This document shows positions 36,071 to 44,446 of a stretch of 64,000 bases of DNA, one piece after another (position 1 is the stretch's first letter; each line of letters starts with the position of its first letter). The stretch comes from Streptomyces sp. NBC_00178 (lineage in GTDB: Bacteria > Actinomycetota > Actinomycetes > Streptomycetales > Streptomycetaceae), in the NCBI RefSeq assembly GCF_036206005.1, contig NZ_CP108143.1:5237501-5301500 (forward strand). Direction: 5' to 3'. The notes under the pieces were generated by a model that ran no database searches, was not told the origin of the DNA, and saw only the letters and a program-made list of their open reading frames with translations. The position numbers and the translations under genes were made by a program.

Positions 36071-36678
36071 GCCATCCCTCTTGAAACGTCCCTGCACTAG
36101 CGTCGCAACCTCTGGACCAGGCGTCCCTCCGCGCGTGGCGCGGCAGGACGGTGTCGGCGTCGTGGGGCGCTGGACGCGCCCCATGGTGGTCGTGAGTGAC
36201 CGGCGTACTTCCCCCTCCCGCCGCCACTCGGCGCTGCGTTGCGCCCCTGCGCGCTGGGCCTGAAACCCGCGGCGGTGCGTGGAATTCCAGCACAGTGGAG
36301 GATCTCCAACAAGGCCCGTGTACCGGGCTGTGACCTGTATGACACGGTGTGATGGCCGGGTAACAAGGCGTGGATCGTGTTCAGGGTCAAAAGGGGTGAA
36401 TGGGGGTGTCGTCGAGGGGGGTGAGGGGTGTCCCAGACGACATGATCGGGAGCGGAATGCCAGATTCAGTGACGGATTGTCCTCTTTGCCTCACGCGACC
36501 GGCTGTCCGCGATGAGCGGTTTGTCACTCACTTCGTGAGCAAACTCACATGATGATCGACGTCTCTTCCCGGCCCGGCCGGGGAATCGGATGTTTAGCCT
36601 GGCGCTTTACAGGGATAGCGAATCCGACAACCGGCGCCCCTCCCGGCGGCGCCCCGGCGGCAAGGGCCCATACGGCAG
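36071..36678. other. 608-bp gene-free region upstream of the distal conservon
   Basis: No credible gene. It has a lower GC content near 36300-36600 than its surroundings, as expected for promoters. A small inverted repeat CTCAC-TTC-GTGAG lies at 36527-36539. It probably holds the promoter of cvnA (leftward) and of the small peptide gene (rightward). Confidence 0.6.
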
Positions 36679-36861
36679 ATGAAGACGACGATGACGTTCC
36701 GCAACATTGCCAACCCCCGGCGCACCACGCTGGCGCACCTCGACGGCGCCGGGGCACTGCACACGCCGGAACAGCCGGAGCACGCCGTCGACCTGCCGAC
36801 GCAGACGGCCAACCCCCGCCGCACCATCCTCATGGAGGCCCCGGTCACGACCGCCGGCTGA
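36679..36861 (+). CDS. Small conserved-looking peptide with duplicated ANPRRT motif
   Basis: 60 residues (56 if it starts at the ATG at 36691). Third codon positions are almost all G or C from 36700 onward, as in real Streptomyces genes, and the frame ends in TGA before a strong terminator. The sequence carries IANPRRTTLAHL near the N-terminus and TANPRRTILMEAP near the C-terminus, 33 residues apart, joined by an acidic His/Pro-rich spacer (HTPEQPEHAVDLP). There is no signal peptide, helix or Cys. I recognise no family. It could be a small regulator, a ribosome- or RNA-binding peptide (basic PRR motifs), or a precursor peptide, though no modification enzyme is adjacent. Ribosome sites are weak. 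Confidence 0.7.
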   Translation: MKTTMTFRNIANPRRTTLAHLDGAGALHTPEQPEHAVDLPTQTANPRRTILMEAPVTTAG

Positions 36862-36927
36862 CGGGCCGCCCGACGCCGGCGCCGCCCGACCCGCGGTCAC
36901 CGCGCCGGCACCCGTGCCCCCGTACCC

Positions 36928-36956
36928 GAGCCCCCGCAGCCCGGCTGCGGGGGCTC
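36928..36956 (+). terminator. Terminator after the small peptide gene
   Basis: Perfect 12-bp stem GAGCCCCCGCAG/CTGCGGGGGCTC (36928-36939 with 36945-36956), loop CCCGG, 66 bp after the stop codon. Confidence 0.75.
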
Positions 36957-37074
36957 ACGTGTGCCCGCGTCGGCCCGCCCCGGGCGGCGCCCGTAATGGG
37001 GGCAAAGCCCGCCGGGCGAGGCGATAGCCTGGAGCGTCAGTCTTCAGCCAGCAAGTGAGGGGCTACAGCTTCCC

Positions 37075-37851
37075 GTGCGCATCGCCAGGTTCTCCATCGA
37101 CGGCAATGTCGCCTTCGGCGCGGTCGAGGGCGACAGCCCCGACAGCCTCGTCCTCGACATCATCAAGGGCATCCCGTACGCCGACTTCGAACTCTCCGGG
37201 ACCAAGGTCCCGCTGAAGAAGGTCCGGCTGCTCCCGCCCGTGCTTCCGAACAAGGTCGTGGCCATCGGCCGTAACTACGCGGAACACGCCGCCGAGATGG
37301 GCAACGAGGTCCCGGACGTCCCCGTGACCTTCTTCAAGCCCACCACCTCGGTGATCGGCTCGGGCGACGCCATCGAGTACCCCTCGTTCTCCGACGAGCT
37401 GCACTACGAGGCGGAACTCGCCGTGGTGATCGGGCGCATGTGCCGCGAGGTTCCGCGCGAGCGGGTCAAGGACGTCGTCCTCGGCTACACCTGCGCCAAC
37501 GACGTCACGGCCCGGGACGTCCAGCGGCGCGAGAGCCAGTGGGCCCGCGCGAAGGGCTTCGACACCGCCTGCCCCCTCGGCCCCTGGGTGGAGACCGACG
37601 TCGACCCCGGCAACCTGGCCATCCAGGCCACGGTCAACGGCGAGCAGCGACAGCTCGGCCGGACCAGCGACATGATCCGCTCCGTCGAGGACCTGGTCGT
37701 CCACATCACGGAGGCCATGACGCTCCTCCCGGGCGACGTGATCCTGACGGGGACCCCCGCGGGCGTCGGACCCCTGCACGTCGGCGACGAGGTCGCCGTC
37801 ACCATCGAAGGCATCGGCACTCTCACCAACAAGGTGATCAAGCGTGGTTAA
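37075..37851 (+). CDS. Fumarylacetoacetate hydrolase-family protein
   Basis: 258 residues of the FAH/HpcE fold. IGRNYAEHAAEMGNEVP is the start of the catalytic domain, and YEAELAVVIGR supplies acidic metal ligands. LTGTPAGVGPLHVGD is the conserved C-terminal motif. Family members hydrolyse or decarboxylate 2-oxo acids (fumarylpyruvate, oxaloacetate, homoprotocatechuate products) with Mg2+. The substrate here is unknown; a housekeeping oxaloacetate decarboxylase role is possible. The start is the GTG at 37075, with GAGGGG 14 bp upstream. The end overlaps the gltX start by 8 bp, so the two are cotranscribed. Confidence 0.93.
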   Translation: MRIARFSIDGNVAFGAVEGDSPDSLVLDIIKGIPYADFELSGTKVPLKKVRLLPPVLPNKVVAIGRNYAEHAAEMGNEVPDVPVTFFKPTTSVIGSGDAIEYPSFSDELHYEAELAVVIGRMCREVPRERVKDVVLGYTCANDVTARDVQRRESQWARAKGFDTACPLGPWVETDVDPGNLAIQATVNGEQRQLGRTSDMIRSVEDLVVHITEAMTLLPGDVILTGTPAGVGPLHVGDEVAVTIEGIGTLTNKVIKRG

Positions 37852-39355
37852 CGGACCTGCCCCCAAGCTCTCAGCTCCGTCCGAGCAGGGGGTAACCCCT
37901 CGCGTACGTTTCTGTCCCTCCCCGACCGGCAACCCCCACGTGGGCCTGGTCCGGACGGCCCTCTTCAACTGGGCCTTCGCCCGGCACCACCAGGGCACCA
38001 TGGTGTTCCGCATCGAGGACACCGACGCGGCCCGCGACTCCGAGGAGTCGTACACGCAGCTGCTCGACTCGATGCGCTGGCTCGGCCTCGACTGGGACGA
38101 GGGCCCCGAGACAGGCGGCCCGCACGAGCCCTACCGCCAGTCGCAGCGGATGGACATCTACAAGGACGTCGCCGAGAAGCTCCTGGCCGCCGGCTACGCG
38201 TACCCCTGCTACTGCACCACCGAGGAGCTCGACGCCCGCCGCGACGCCGCACGCGCCGCCGGCCGGCCCTCGGGCTACGACGGCCACTGCCGTGACCTGA
38301 GCGACGAGCGGAAGGCGGCGTACGAGGCCGAGGGCCGCACCTCGATCGTCCGCTTCCGGATGCCCGACGAGGCGATCACCTTCACCGACCTCGTCCGCGG
38401 CGACATCACCGTCCAGCCGGAGAACGTCCCGGACTACGGCATCGTCCGCGCCAACGGCGCGCCCCTCTACACGCTCGTCAACCCGGTCGACGACGCGCTG
38501 ATGGAGATCACCCATGTCCTGCGCGGCGAGGACCTGCTCTCCTCCACCCCGCGCCAGATCGCCCTGTACCGGGCGCTCATCGAGCTGGGCATCGCCAAGG
38601 ACACCCCGGCCTTCGGCCACCTGCCGTATGTCATGGGCGAGGGCAACAAGAAGCTCTCCAAGCGCGACCCGCAGGCCTCACTCAACCTGTACCGCGAGCG
38701 CGGGTTCCTCCCCGAGGGCCTGATCAACTACCTCTCGCTGCTGGGCTGGTCCATCGCCGAGGACCGCGACATCTTCGGGCGCGACGAGCTGGTGGCGGCG
38801 TTCGACATCGCGGACGTCAACGCCAACCCGGCGCGCTTCGACCTCAAGAAGGCCGAGCACATCAACGCCGAGCACCTGCGGATGCTCGACGTGAAGGCCT
38901 TCACCGAGGCGTGCGGCCCCTGGCTGAAGGCCCCTTTCGCGCCCTGGGCCCCGGAGGCCTTCGACGCGGAGCAGTTCGCCGAGATCGCCCCGCACGCGCA
39001 GACGCGCGTCACCGTCCTCTCGGACATCACGGCCAACGTGGACTTCCTCTTCCTGGACGAGCCCGTCCACGACGAGGCGTCCTGGACGAAGGCCATGAAG
39101 GAGGGCTCCGACGCCCTGCTCGTCACGGCCCGGGCCGAGCTGACCGCGGCCGAGTGGAACGCCGAGGCCCTCAAGACGGCGGTGCTGACCGCCGGTGAGA
39201 AGCACGGACTGAAGCTCGGCAAGGCGCAGGCCCCGGTCCGCGTCGCCGTCACCGGCCGCACGGTCGGCCTGCCGCTCTTCGAGTCCCTGGAGATCCTGGG
39301 CCGCGAGAAGACGATCGCCCGGATCGACGCGGCGCTGGCGAAGCTCGCGGCGTAG
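37844..39355 (+). CDS. gltX: Glutamate--tRNA ligase
   Basis: 503 residues; class I GluRS that charges tRNA with glutamate. The HIGH motif is in FCPSPTGNPHVGLV (about residues 23-36) and the KMSKS motif is KKLSKRD (about 268-274). The anticodon-binding helical domain fills the C-terminal 180 residues. Streptomyces lack GlnRS and make Gln-tRNA by amidating Glu-tRNA(Gln), so this enzyme is expected to be non-discriminating (established for the group, not seen in the sequence). The GTG at 37844 overlaps the upstream stop. The start could also be a little later. A 17-bp terminator stem follows, and tRNA genes for both substrates lie 0.9 kb away. Confidence 0.97.
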   Translation: MVNGPAPKLSAPSEQGVTPRVRFCPSPTGNPHVGLVRTALFNWAFARHHQGTMVFRIEDTDAARDSEESYTQLLDSMRWLGLDWDEGPETGGPHEPYRQSQRMDIYKDVAEKLLAAGYAYPCYCTTEELDARRDAARAAGRPSGYDGHCRDLSDERKAAYEAEGRTSIVRFRMPDEAITFTDLVRGDITVQPENVPDYGIVRANGAPLYTLVNPVDDALMEITHVLRGEDLLSSTPRQIALYRALIELGIAKDTPAFGHLPYVMGEGNKKLSKRDPQASLNLYRERGFLPEGLINYLSLLGWSIAEDRDIFGRDELVAAFDIADVNANPARFDLKKAEHINAEHLRMLDVKAFTEACGPWLKAPFAPWAPEAFDAEQFAEIAPHAQTRVTVLSDITANVDFLFLDEPVHDEASWTKAMKEGSDALLVTARAELTAAEWNAEALKTAVLTAGEKHGLKLGKAQAPVRVAVTGRTVGLPLFESLEILGREKTIARIDAALAKLAA

Positions 39356-39370
39356 CGCCTCGCGGTGCCG

Positions 39371-39408
39371 CGGTGGGCGGCCACGGGTACTCCCGTGGCC
39401 GCCCACCG
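39371..39408 (+). terminator. Terminator of gltX
   Basis: CGGTGGGCGGCCACGGG (39371-39387) pairs perfectly with CCCGTGGCCGCCCACCG (39392-39408) around TACT; 17 bp, starting 15 bp after the stop. Confidence 0.85.
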
Positions 39409-39496
39409 GCGTTTCCGGGACCGCCGGCGTTCATGACCGCGCCCGTGTCGTCCGGTCGGCCCGCATCGGAGGCACGGCGCGGGTAGGTTCGCCGGT

Positions 39497-40207
39497 ATGG
39501 CCATCCGCGCGGTTCTCTGGGACGTCGACGACACGCTCTTCGACTACGCGGGCTCGGACCGCACCGGTCTCCTCGCGCACCTGCGGGCGGAGGGCCTGCC
39601 CGACGACGGCGAGGACCACCACGCCCGGTGGATGAGCATCGCGTCGGTCCACTGGGCGCGGGTCGCCGCCGGCGAGTCCGACTGGCACGCGCACTGCCGG
39701 GACCGGGTCAGGGACTTCCTCGGCCGGGACCTGGGCGACCGGGAGGCCGATGCCTGGTTCACCCGCTACACGGGGCACTACGAGCGCTCCTGGACGCTCT
39801 TCCCCGACACGCTGCCCGTACTGGACGCCCTGGCGGACACGCACCGGCACGCCGTGCTGTCGAACTCCTCGGTCGGCCACCAGGAGCGCAAGCTGCGGGC
39901 GCTCGGCGTGCGCGACCGCTTCGAGGTCCTGCTGTGCGCGCGGGAGCTGGGCGTCTACAAGCCGGACGCCAGGGCCTTCCTCGCGGCGTGCGAGGCGATG
40001 GAACTCGATCCGCACGAGGTGGTCTACGTGGGGGACGAGCCCGACATCGACGCCGCCGGAGCCGTGGCGGCCGGGCTGACCGGTGTCTGGCTGGACCGCG
40101 GGGGCAGAGGCGGACGGCCCGAACTCGTCCGGATCACGGGCCTCGGCGAACTCCCCGGGCTGCTGGCGGGCCATACCCGTTTTGGAGCGCCGGACACCTT
40201 CGGGTAA
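39497..40207 (+). CDS. HAD-superfamily hydrolase
   Basis: 236 residues. Motif I is LWDVDDTLFDYAG (Asp nucleophile about residue 10), motif II is AVLSNSSVGHQ, motif III Lys is in LGVYKPDARAF, and motif IV is VVYVGDEPDIDAAGA. The helical cap between motifs I and II makes this a type I HAD phosphatase, with a phosphoester substrate that cannot be specified. The ATG at 39497 has a weak GGTAGG upstream. It is a single gene between the gltX terminator and the tRNA cluster. Confidence 0.94.
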   Translation: MAIRAVLWDVDDTLFDYAGSDRTGLLAHLRAEGLPDDGEDHHARWMSIASVHWARVAAGESDWHAHCRDRVRDFLGRDLGDREADAWFTRYTGHYERSWTLFPDTLPVLDALADTHRHAVLSNSSVGHQERKLRALGVRDRFEVLLCARELGVYKPDARAFLAACEAMELDPHEVVYVGDEPDIDAAGAVAAGLTGVWLDRGGRGGRPELVRITGLGELPGLLAGHTRFGAPDTFG

Positions 40208-40291
40208 TGTTCTTCCTGCGCCGCCCGAGCGGGACGGAAGTCCGGCCGGGAAGCGCAGACAGAAACAGAACCCTCAGGGGTTGCGTTTCAG

Positions 40292-40363
40292 TGGGCTATG
40301 GTGTAATTGGCAACACTACGGTTTCTGGTACCGTCATTCTAGGTTCGAGTCCTGGTAGCCCAG
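40292..40363 (+). tRNA. tRNA-Gln(CTG), copy 1
   Basis: 72 nt with acceptor stem TGGGCTA/TAGCCCA, discriminator G, anticodon arm ACGGT-TTCTGGT-ACCGT giving anticodon CTG, and T arm TAGGTTCGAGTCCTG. The CCA end is not encoded. Identical to copy 2. Confidence 0.97.
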
Positions 40364-40381
40364 CGCAAGACCACGTAGCAA

Positions 40382-40454
40382 GCCCCCGTTGTGTAGCGGC
40401 CTAGCACGCTGCCCTCTCACGGCAGTAGCGCCGGTTCGAATCCGGTCGGGGGTA
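40382..40454 (+). tRNA. tRNA-Glu(CTC), copy 1
   Basis: 73 nt with acceptor GCCCCCG/CGGGGGT, anticodon arm CTGCC-CTCTCAC-GGCAG giving anticodon CTC, and T arm CCGGTTCGAATCCGG. The CCA end is not encoded. Confidence 0.97.
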
Positions 40455-40514
40455 CAGATCCTTCCCGCGAGAACATCTGGGTCGCACCCACGTTCTTGAT
40501 GCAGGATCGCTAGG

Positions 40515-40587
40515 GCCCCCGTTGTGTAGCGGCCTAGCACGCTGCCCTCTCACGGCAGTAGCGCCGGTTCGAATCCGGTCGGGGGTA
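40515..40587 (+). tRNA. tRNA-Glu(CTC), copy 2
   Basis: Same 73-nt sequence as copy 1, anticodon CTC, 60 bp downstream of it. Confidence 0.97.
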
Positions 40588-40599
40588 CTTGTCACACCA

Positions 40600-40671
40600 T
40601 GGGCTATGGTGTAATTGGCAACACTACGGTTTCTGGTACCGTCATTCTAGGTTCGAGTCCTGGTAGCCCAG
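40600..40671 (+). tRNA. tRNA-Gln(CTG), copy 2
   Basis: Same 72-nt sequence as the first Gln gene, anticodon CTG, 12 bp after the second Glu gene. Confidence 0.97.
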
Positions 40672-40691
40672 CGCACGTCAGCAGTAACCAC

Positions 40692-40764
40692 GCCCCCGTT
40701 GTGTAGCGGCCTAGCACGCTGCCCTCTCACGGCAGTAGCGCCGGTTCGAATCCGGTCGGGGGTA
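40692..40764 (+). tRNA. tRNA-Glu(CTC), copy 3
   Basis: Same 73-nt sequence as the other two Glu genes. Last gene of the cluster, followed after 17 bp by a terminator. Confidence 0.97.
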
Positions 40765-40781
40765 CAACAGAGCAGCAGGAG

Positions 40782-40813
40782 AAGGGCCCTTCACTTCGGT
40801 GAGGGCCCTTTTT
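40782..40813 (+). terminator. Rho-independent terminator of the tRNA cluster
   Basis: AAGGGCCCTTCAC/GTGAGGGCCCTT with a TTCG tetraloop and one mismatch, followed by TTT. One of the few classical T-tract terminators in the window. Confidence 0.9.
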
Positions 40814-41138
40814 CATACCCGTACGCCGACGGCCTGCCGGCTTCCTCCGCAGCGTACGGCTTCGTCGCGCCCCGTCGTTGTGCCGCCATCTCCTCCACGG
40901 GAGAGGCGTCTTGGGTAGGGCGCCCGACCGCGCAGGGTGTCCGGGGCGGAGGAGGGCCGCGCCGAGGGGCGGTCAACGGGCTGGGCGCGGCGGAGAGTTC
41001 GCGTACGGGCGCGGAGGAGCGTCATGAACTCCGGGAGAAGGCACCGGAGGTTCCCGTACCGGGAGCGCACACCGGACTGGAAGGGGGCCGCCACGGCGCT
41101 GGGGCGGCCGGAGGAGAGGGAGTCGGACCCGGGAGGTC
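40814..41138. other. 325-bp region without a convincing gene
   Basis: Only Arg-rich frames antisense to one another are open here, and none has a ribosome site or motif. It separates the tRNA terminator from the stop of ndgR. Confidence 0.6.
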
Positions 41139-41855
41139 TCAGCCGGTGCGGCGCAGGGCCTCGCTCAGCCGTGCGGCCGAGTCGATGACGGCCTGGGCGT
41201 GCATCCGCCCCGGGTGGCGGGTGAGACGCTCGATCGGCCCGGAGACCGACACCGCGGCCACCACCCGGTTCGACGGGCCGCGGACCGGGGCCGAGACGGA
41301 GGCCACGCCCGGCTCGCGTTCGCCGATGGACTGGGCCCAGCCGCGCCTGCGCACACCCGACAGGGCGGTCGCGGTGAAGCGGGCACCCTGCAGGCCCCGG
41401 TGCAGTCGCTCCGGCTCCTCCCAGGCCATCAGGATCTGCGCGGACGAGCCGGCCTTCATGGTGAGCGTGGAGCCGACCGGCACCGTGTCCCGCAGACCCG
41501 ACAGCCGCTCCGCGGCGGCCACGCAGATCCGCATGTCGCCCTGCCGACGGTAGAGCTGAGCGCTCTCGCCGGTGATGTCGCGCAGATGCGTGAGTACCGG
41601 GCCGGCCGTCGCCAGGAGGCGGTCCTCGCCGGCCGCCGCCGCGAGCTCCGACAGCCGGGGACCGAGAATGAAACGGCCCTGCATGTCCCTCGCCACCATG
41701 CGGTGGTGTTCGAGTGCCACGGCGAGTCTGTGTGCCGTCGGCCTTGCGAGCCCTGTCGCCGCGACCAGCCCGGCGAGGGTGGCCGGACCGGACTCCAGGG
41801 CGCTCAATACCAGAGCTGCCTTGTCGAGAACGCCGACGCCGCTAGAGTTGTCCAT
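41139..41855 (-). CDS. ndgR: IclR-family regulator NdgR
   Basis: 238 residues from the ATG at 41855 (GGGAG upstream); the frame extends 62 codons further through the divergent promoter and is rejected. The N-terminal winged helix (GVGVLDKAALVLSALESGPATLAGLVAATGL; core LVAATGLARPTAHRL) is followed by the IclR ligand domain with DTVPVGSTLTMKAGSSAQI. It is divergent from leuCD, and that arrangement plus the sequence identify it as NdgR, which in Streptomyces controls leucine, methionine and other amino-acid genes and is linked to antibiotic production. It probably regulates leuC from the shared 173-bp gap. Confidence 0.95.
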   Translation of the reverse strand: MDNSSGVGVLDKAALVLSALESGPATLAGLVAATGLARPTAHRLAVALEHHRMVARDMQGRFILGPRLSELAAAAGEDRLLATAGPVLTHLRDITGESAQLYRRQGDMRICVAAAERLSGLRDTVPVGSTLTMKAGSSAQILMAWEEPERLHRGLQGARFTATALSGVRRRGWAQSIGEREPGVASVSAPVRGPSNRVVAAVSVSGPIERLTRHPGRMHAQAVIDSAARLSEALRRTG

Positions 41856-42028
41856 ACGACGATACTCCCGTCTCACTCTGTGAAACGCAAGTTCAATTTT
41901 CCCCAGAAGTTGCGAACCTGTACGAGCGGCCTTACCTGGGCTCGCAGCCACCGCCCCGCTCGGGGGTCCGGACGGCGGCACCCGAATCTCTAGTTGGGCC
42001 GGCGAAGATGCCGGCCGGAGGGAAAGCG
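41856..42028. promoter_or_regulatory. Divergent ndgR-leuC control region
   Basis: 173 bp. For leuC, TTGCGA (41910-41915), a 17-bp spacer and TACCTG (41933-41938) form a possible promoter. CGCAA near 41886 and TTGCG at 41910 make a spaced inverted repeat that may be part of the NdgR site. No leucine-rich leader peptide is seen. Confidence 0.45.
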
Positions 42029-43453
42029 ATGGGTAGGACACTCGCGGAGAAGGTCTGGGACGACCATGTCGTCCGGCGCGCCGATGGCGAGCCCGACCTC
42101 CTCTTCATCGATCTGCACCTGCTGCACGAGGTGACCAGCCCGCAGGCGTTCGACGGTCTGCGCCAGGCCGGCCGCCCGGTCCGGCGTCTCGACCTCACCA
42201 TCGCCACCGAGGACCACAACACCCCGACCCTCGACATCGACAAGCCGATCGCCGACCCCGTCTCCCGCGCCCAGCTGGAGACCCTCCGCAAGAACTGCGC
42301 GGACTTCGGAGTCCGGCTGCACCCGCTGGGAGACGTCGAGCAGGGCGTCGTCCACGTGGTCGGCCCCCAGCTGGGCCTGACCCAGCCGGGCACCACCGTG
42401 GTCTGCGGCGACTCGCACACCTCCACCCACGGAGCCTTCGGCGCGCTGGCCTTCGGTATCGGCACCAGCCAGGTCGAGCACGTCCTGGCCACCCAGACGC
42501 TGCCCCTGGCCCGCCCCCGGACGATGGCGATCACCGTCGAGGGCGAACTCCCCGACAGCGTCACCGCCAAGGACCTGATCCTGGCCATCATCGCCCGCAT
42601 CGGCACCGGCGGCGGCCAGGGCTACATCCTCGAATACCGCGGTCCCGCCATCGAGAAGCTCTCGATGGAGGCCCGGATGACGATCTGCAACATGTCGATC
42701 GAGGCCGGGGCCCGCGCCGGGATGATCGCCCCGGACGAGACCACCTTCGACTACCTGCGGGGCCGCGACCACGCGCCCGAAGGCGCGGAGTGGGACGCCG
42801 CGGTGGAGTACTGGAAGACGCTGCGCACCGACGACGACGCCGTCTTCGACGCCGAGGTCGTCATCGACGGCCCGTCGCTCGCGCCGTTCGTCACCTGGGG
42901 CACCAACCCGGGCCAGGGCGCGCCCCTGTCGGCCGCCGTCCCCGACCCGGCTTCGTACGAGGACGCCTCGGAGCGGCACGCCGCCGAAAAGGCGCTCGAG
43001 TACATGGGGTTGACCGCGGGCCAGCCGCTGCGCGAGATCAGCGTGGACACCGTGTTCGTGGGTTCGTGCACCAACGGGCGTATCGAGGACCTGCGCAACG
43101 TTGCCTCGATCATGGACGGCCGCAAAGTCGCCGACGGGGTACGGATGCTGGTCGTGCCGGGTTCCGTCCGGGTCGCCCTGCAGGCCGTCGAGGAGGGCCT
43201 GGACAAGGTCTTCACCGCCGCCGGCGCCGAATGGCGGCACGCGGGCTGCTCGATGTGCCTCGGCATGAACCCCGACCAGCTGGCCCCCGGCGAGCGCTCC
43301 GCCTCCACCTCGAACCGGAACTTCGAGGGCAGGCAGGGCAAGGGCGGCCGCACCCATCTGGTCTCCCCGCAGGTCGCCGCCGCGACCGCCGTGCTGGGCC
43401 ACCTGGCCTCGCCGGCCGATCTGTCCGACGTCCGTACGCCCGCCGGAGTCTGA
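42029..43453 (+). CDS. leuC: 3-isopropylmalate dehydratase large subunit
   Basis: 474 residues from the ATG at 42029, which follows GGAGGGAAAG; an ATG at 42008 lacks a site. With LeuD it converts 2-isopropylmalate to 3-isopropylmalate in leucine synthesis. The 4Fe-4S cysteines are in VFVGSCTNGRIEDL and in GCSMCLGMNPDQ. CGDSHTSTHGAFGALAFGIG is the aconitase-family signature. It is followed 5 bp later by leuD, so the two are cotranscribed, under NdgR control by location. Confidence 0.98.
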   Translation: MGRTLAEKVWDDHVVRRADGEPDLLFIDLHLLHEVTSPQAFDGLRQAGRPVRRLDLTIATEDHNTPTLDIDKPIADPVSRAQLETLRKNCADFGVRLHPLGDVEQGVVHVVGPQLGLTQPGTTVVCGDSHTSTHGAFGALAFGIGTSQVEHVLATQTLPLARPRTMAITVEGELPDSVTAKDLILAIIARIGTGGGQGYILEYRGPAIEKLSMEARMTICNMSIEAGARAGMIAPDETTFDYLRGRDHAPEGAEWDAAVEYWKTLRTDDDAVFDAEVVIDGPSLAPFVTWGTNPGQGAPLSAAVPDPASYEDASERHAAEKALEYMGLTAGQPLREISVDTVFVGSCTNGRIEDLRNVASIMDGRKVADGVRMLVVPGSVRVALQAVEEGLDKVFTAAGAEWRHAGCSMCLGMNPDQLAPGERSASTSNRNFEGRQGKGGRTHLVSPQVAAATAVLGHLASPADLSDVRTPAGV

Positions 43454-43458
43454 GAGCC

Positions 43459-44052
43459 ATGGAAGCATTCACCGCACACACCGGCCGGGTCGTCCCGCTG
43501 CGGCGCAGCAACGTCGACACCGACCAGATCATCCCGGCCCACTGGCTGAAGAAGGTCACCCGCGACGGCTTCGAGGACGGACTCTTCGAGGCCTGGCGCA
43601 AGGACGGGGACTTCGTCCTCAACCGCCCGGAGCGCGAGGGCGCCTCGGTCCTGGTCGCGGGCCCCGACTTCGGCACGGGCTCCTCCCGCGAGCACGCGGT
43701 CTGGGCCCTGCAGAACTACGGTTTCAAGGCCGTCATCTCCTCCCGGTTCGCCGACATCTTCCGCGGCAACTCCCTGAAGAACGGTCTCCTGACCGTCGTC
43801 CTCGACCAGGCGGTCGTGGACAGCATCTGGGAGCTGACCGAGGCCGATCCGACGGCCGAGGTGACTGTCGACCTCGAGAAGCGCCAGGTGCTCGCCGAGG
43901 GCATCACGGCCGACTTCGAACTCGACGAGAACGCCCGCTGGCGGCTGCTGAACGGGCTGGACGACATCAGCCTCACCCTTCAGAACGAAGCGGACATTGC
44001 GACTTACGAGGCGGCCCGGCCGTCGCACAAGCCGCGCACGATCGACGCCTGA
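43459..44052 (+). CDS. leuD: 3-isopropylmalate dehydratase small subunit
   Basis: 197 residues; the swivel domain that completes the active site with LeuC. NVDTDQIIPAHWLKKV is at residues 15-30, and GPDFGTGSSREHAVWAL is the substrate-binding motif. The ATG at 43459 follows the leuC stop by 5 bp. A strong terminator lies 17 bp downstream. Confidence 0.98.
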   Translation: MEAFTAHTGRVVPLRRSNVDTDQIIPAHWLKKVTRDGFEDGLFEAWRKDGDFVLNRPEREGASVLVAGPDFGTGSSREHAVWALQNYGFKAVISSRFADIFRGNSLKNGLLTVVLDQAVVDSIWELTEADPTAEVTVDLEKRQVLAEGITADFELDENARWRLLNGLDDISLTLQNEADIATYEAARPSHKPRTIDA

Positions 44053-44069
44053 GCAGCGCTTTTCCCGAA

Positions 44070-44101
44070 CTGCGCCCCCTGTCCCCGGACAGGGGGCGCA
44101 G
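44070..44101 (+). terminator. Terminator of leuCD
   Basis: CTGCGCCCCCTGTC/GACAGGGGGCGCAG, a perfect 14-bp stem with a CCCG loop, followed by TCGCTTGTT. Confidence 0.85.
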
Positions 44102-44144
44102 TCGCTTGTTGAGACCCCCTCGGGCGACAACTCGCCCCAGATGG

Positions 44145-44150
44145 CACAAT
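44145..44150 (+). promoter_or_regulatory. Candidate -10 for a leaderless small gene
   Basis: CACAAT ends 6 bp before the ATG at 44157, matching leaderless spacing; no ribosome site is present. Confidence 0.35.
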
Positions 44151-44156
44151 CGGTGC

Positions 44157-44384
44157 ATGGAACGCGACAGCCAACTCGAGCTCTATGGACTCGTCGCCGA
44201 CCGATTGAAGGAAGCGCACGCAAAGGTGCGCGCACTGCAAGTCCCGGAGGGCGTAAGGATGGCGCTGTCCCGGAAGCTGATGGTCGTCACGGCCGCGGCT
44301 AAGCACGATCTCCCAGGCGCGGCACGGCGTCTGGACCGGTTGATGAAGGACCTCGATGAGGGCCGATTCCCCGAAGGTGACTGA
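44157..44384 (+). CDS. Small conserved hypothetical protein
   Basis: 75 residues from the ATG at 44157. It is predicted all-helical and charged (LYGLVADRLKEAHAKVRALQ, then SRKLMVVTAAAKHDLPGAARRLDRLMKDL; core KHDLPGAARRLDRLMKDL). There is no membrane segment or signal. I recognise no named family. It sits between leuD and hupS on its own, with terminators on both sides, a position conserved in Streptomyces as I recall. It might bind nucleic acid or another protein, but nothing in the sequence shows this. Confidence 0.8.
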   Translation: MERDSQLELYGLVADRLKEAHAKVRALQVPEGVRMALSRKLMVVTAAAKHDLPGAARRLDRLMKDLDEGRFPEGD

Positions 44385-44446
44385 CTCTGCGGACAGCGCA
44401 GCGGTCGACTTCGTTGCGGCACTAGGGTGATTAGCCCGTTTCGTGT

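Noticed and set aside
36681..36861. Lanthipeptide or lasso-type precursor reading of the NPRRT peptide
   Set aside because: No modification enzyme or exporter is adjacent and the peptide has no Cys; kept only as one of several options.
40292..40764. Alternating near-identical 72-73-bp repeats that look array-like
   Set aside because: Each unit folds as a tRNA with a clear anticodon; spacing is irregular and there are no cas genes, so it is not a CRISPR array.
40292..41138. Possible integrated element at the tRNA cluster
   Set aside because: No integrase, no partial tRNA 3' duplicate and no plasmid genes are visible on either side.
41856..42041. N-terminal extension of ndgR to 42041
   Set aside because: The extra 62 codons run through the leuC promoter and start; the ATG at 41855 has a ribosome site and gives the normal 238-residue protein.
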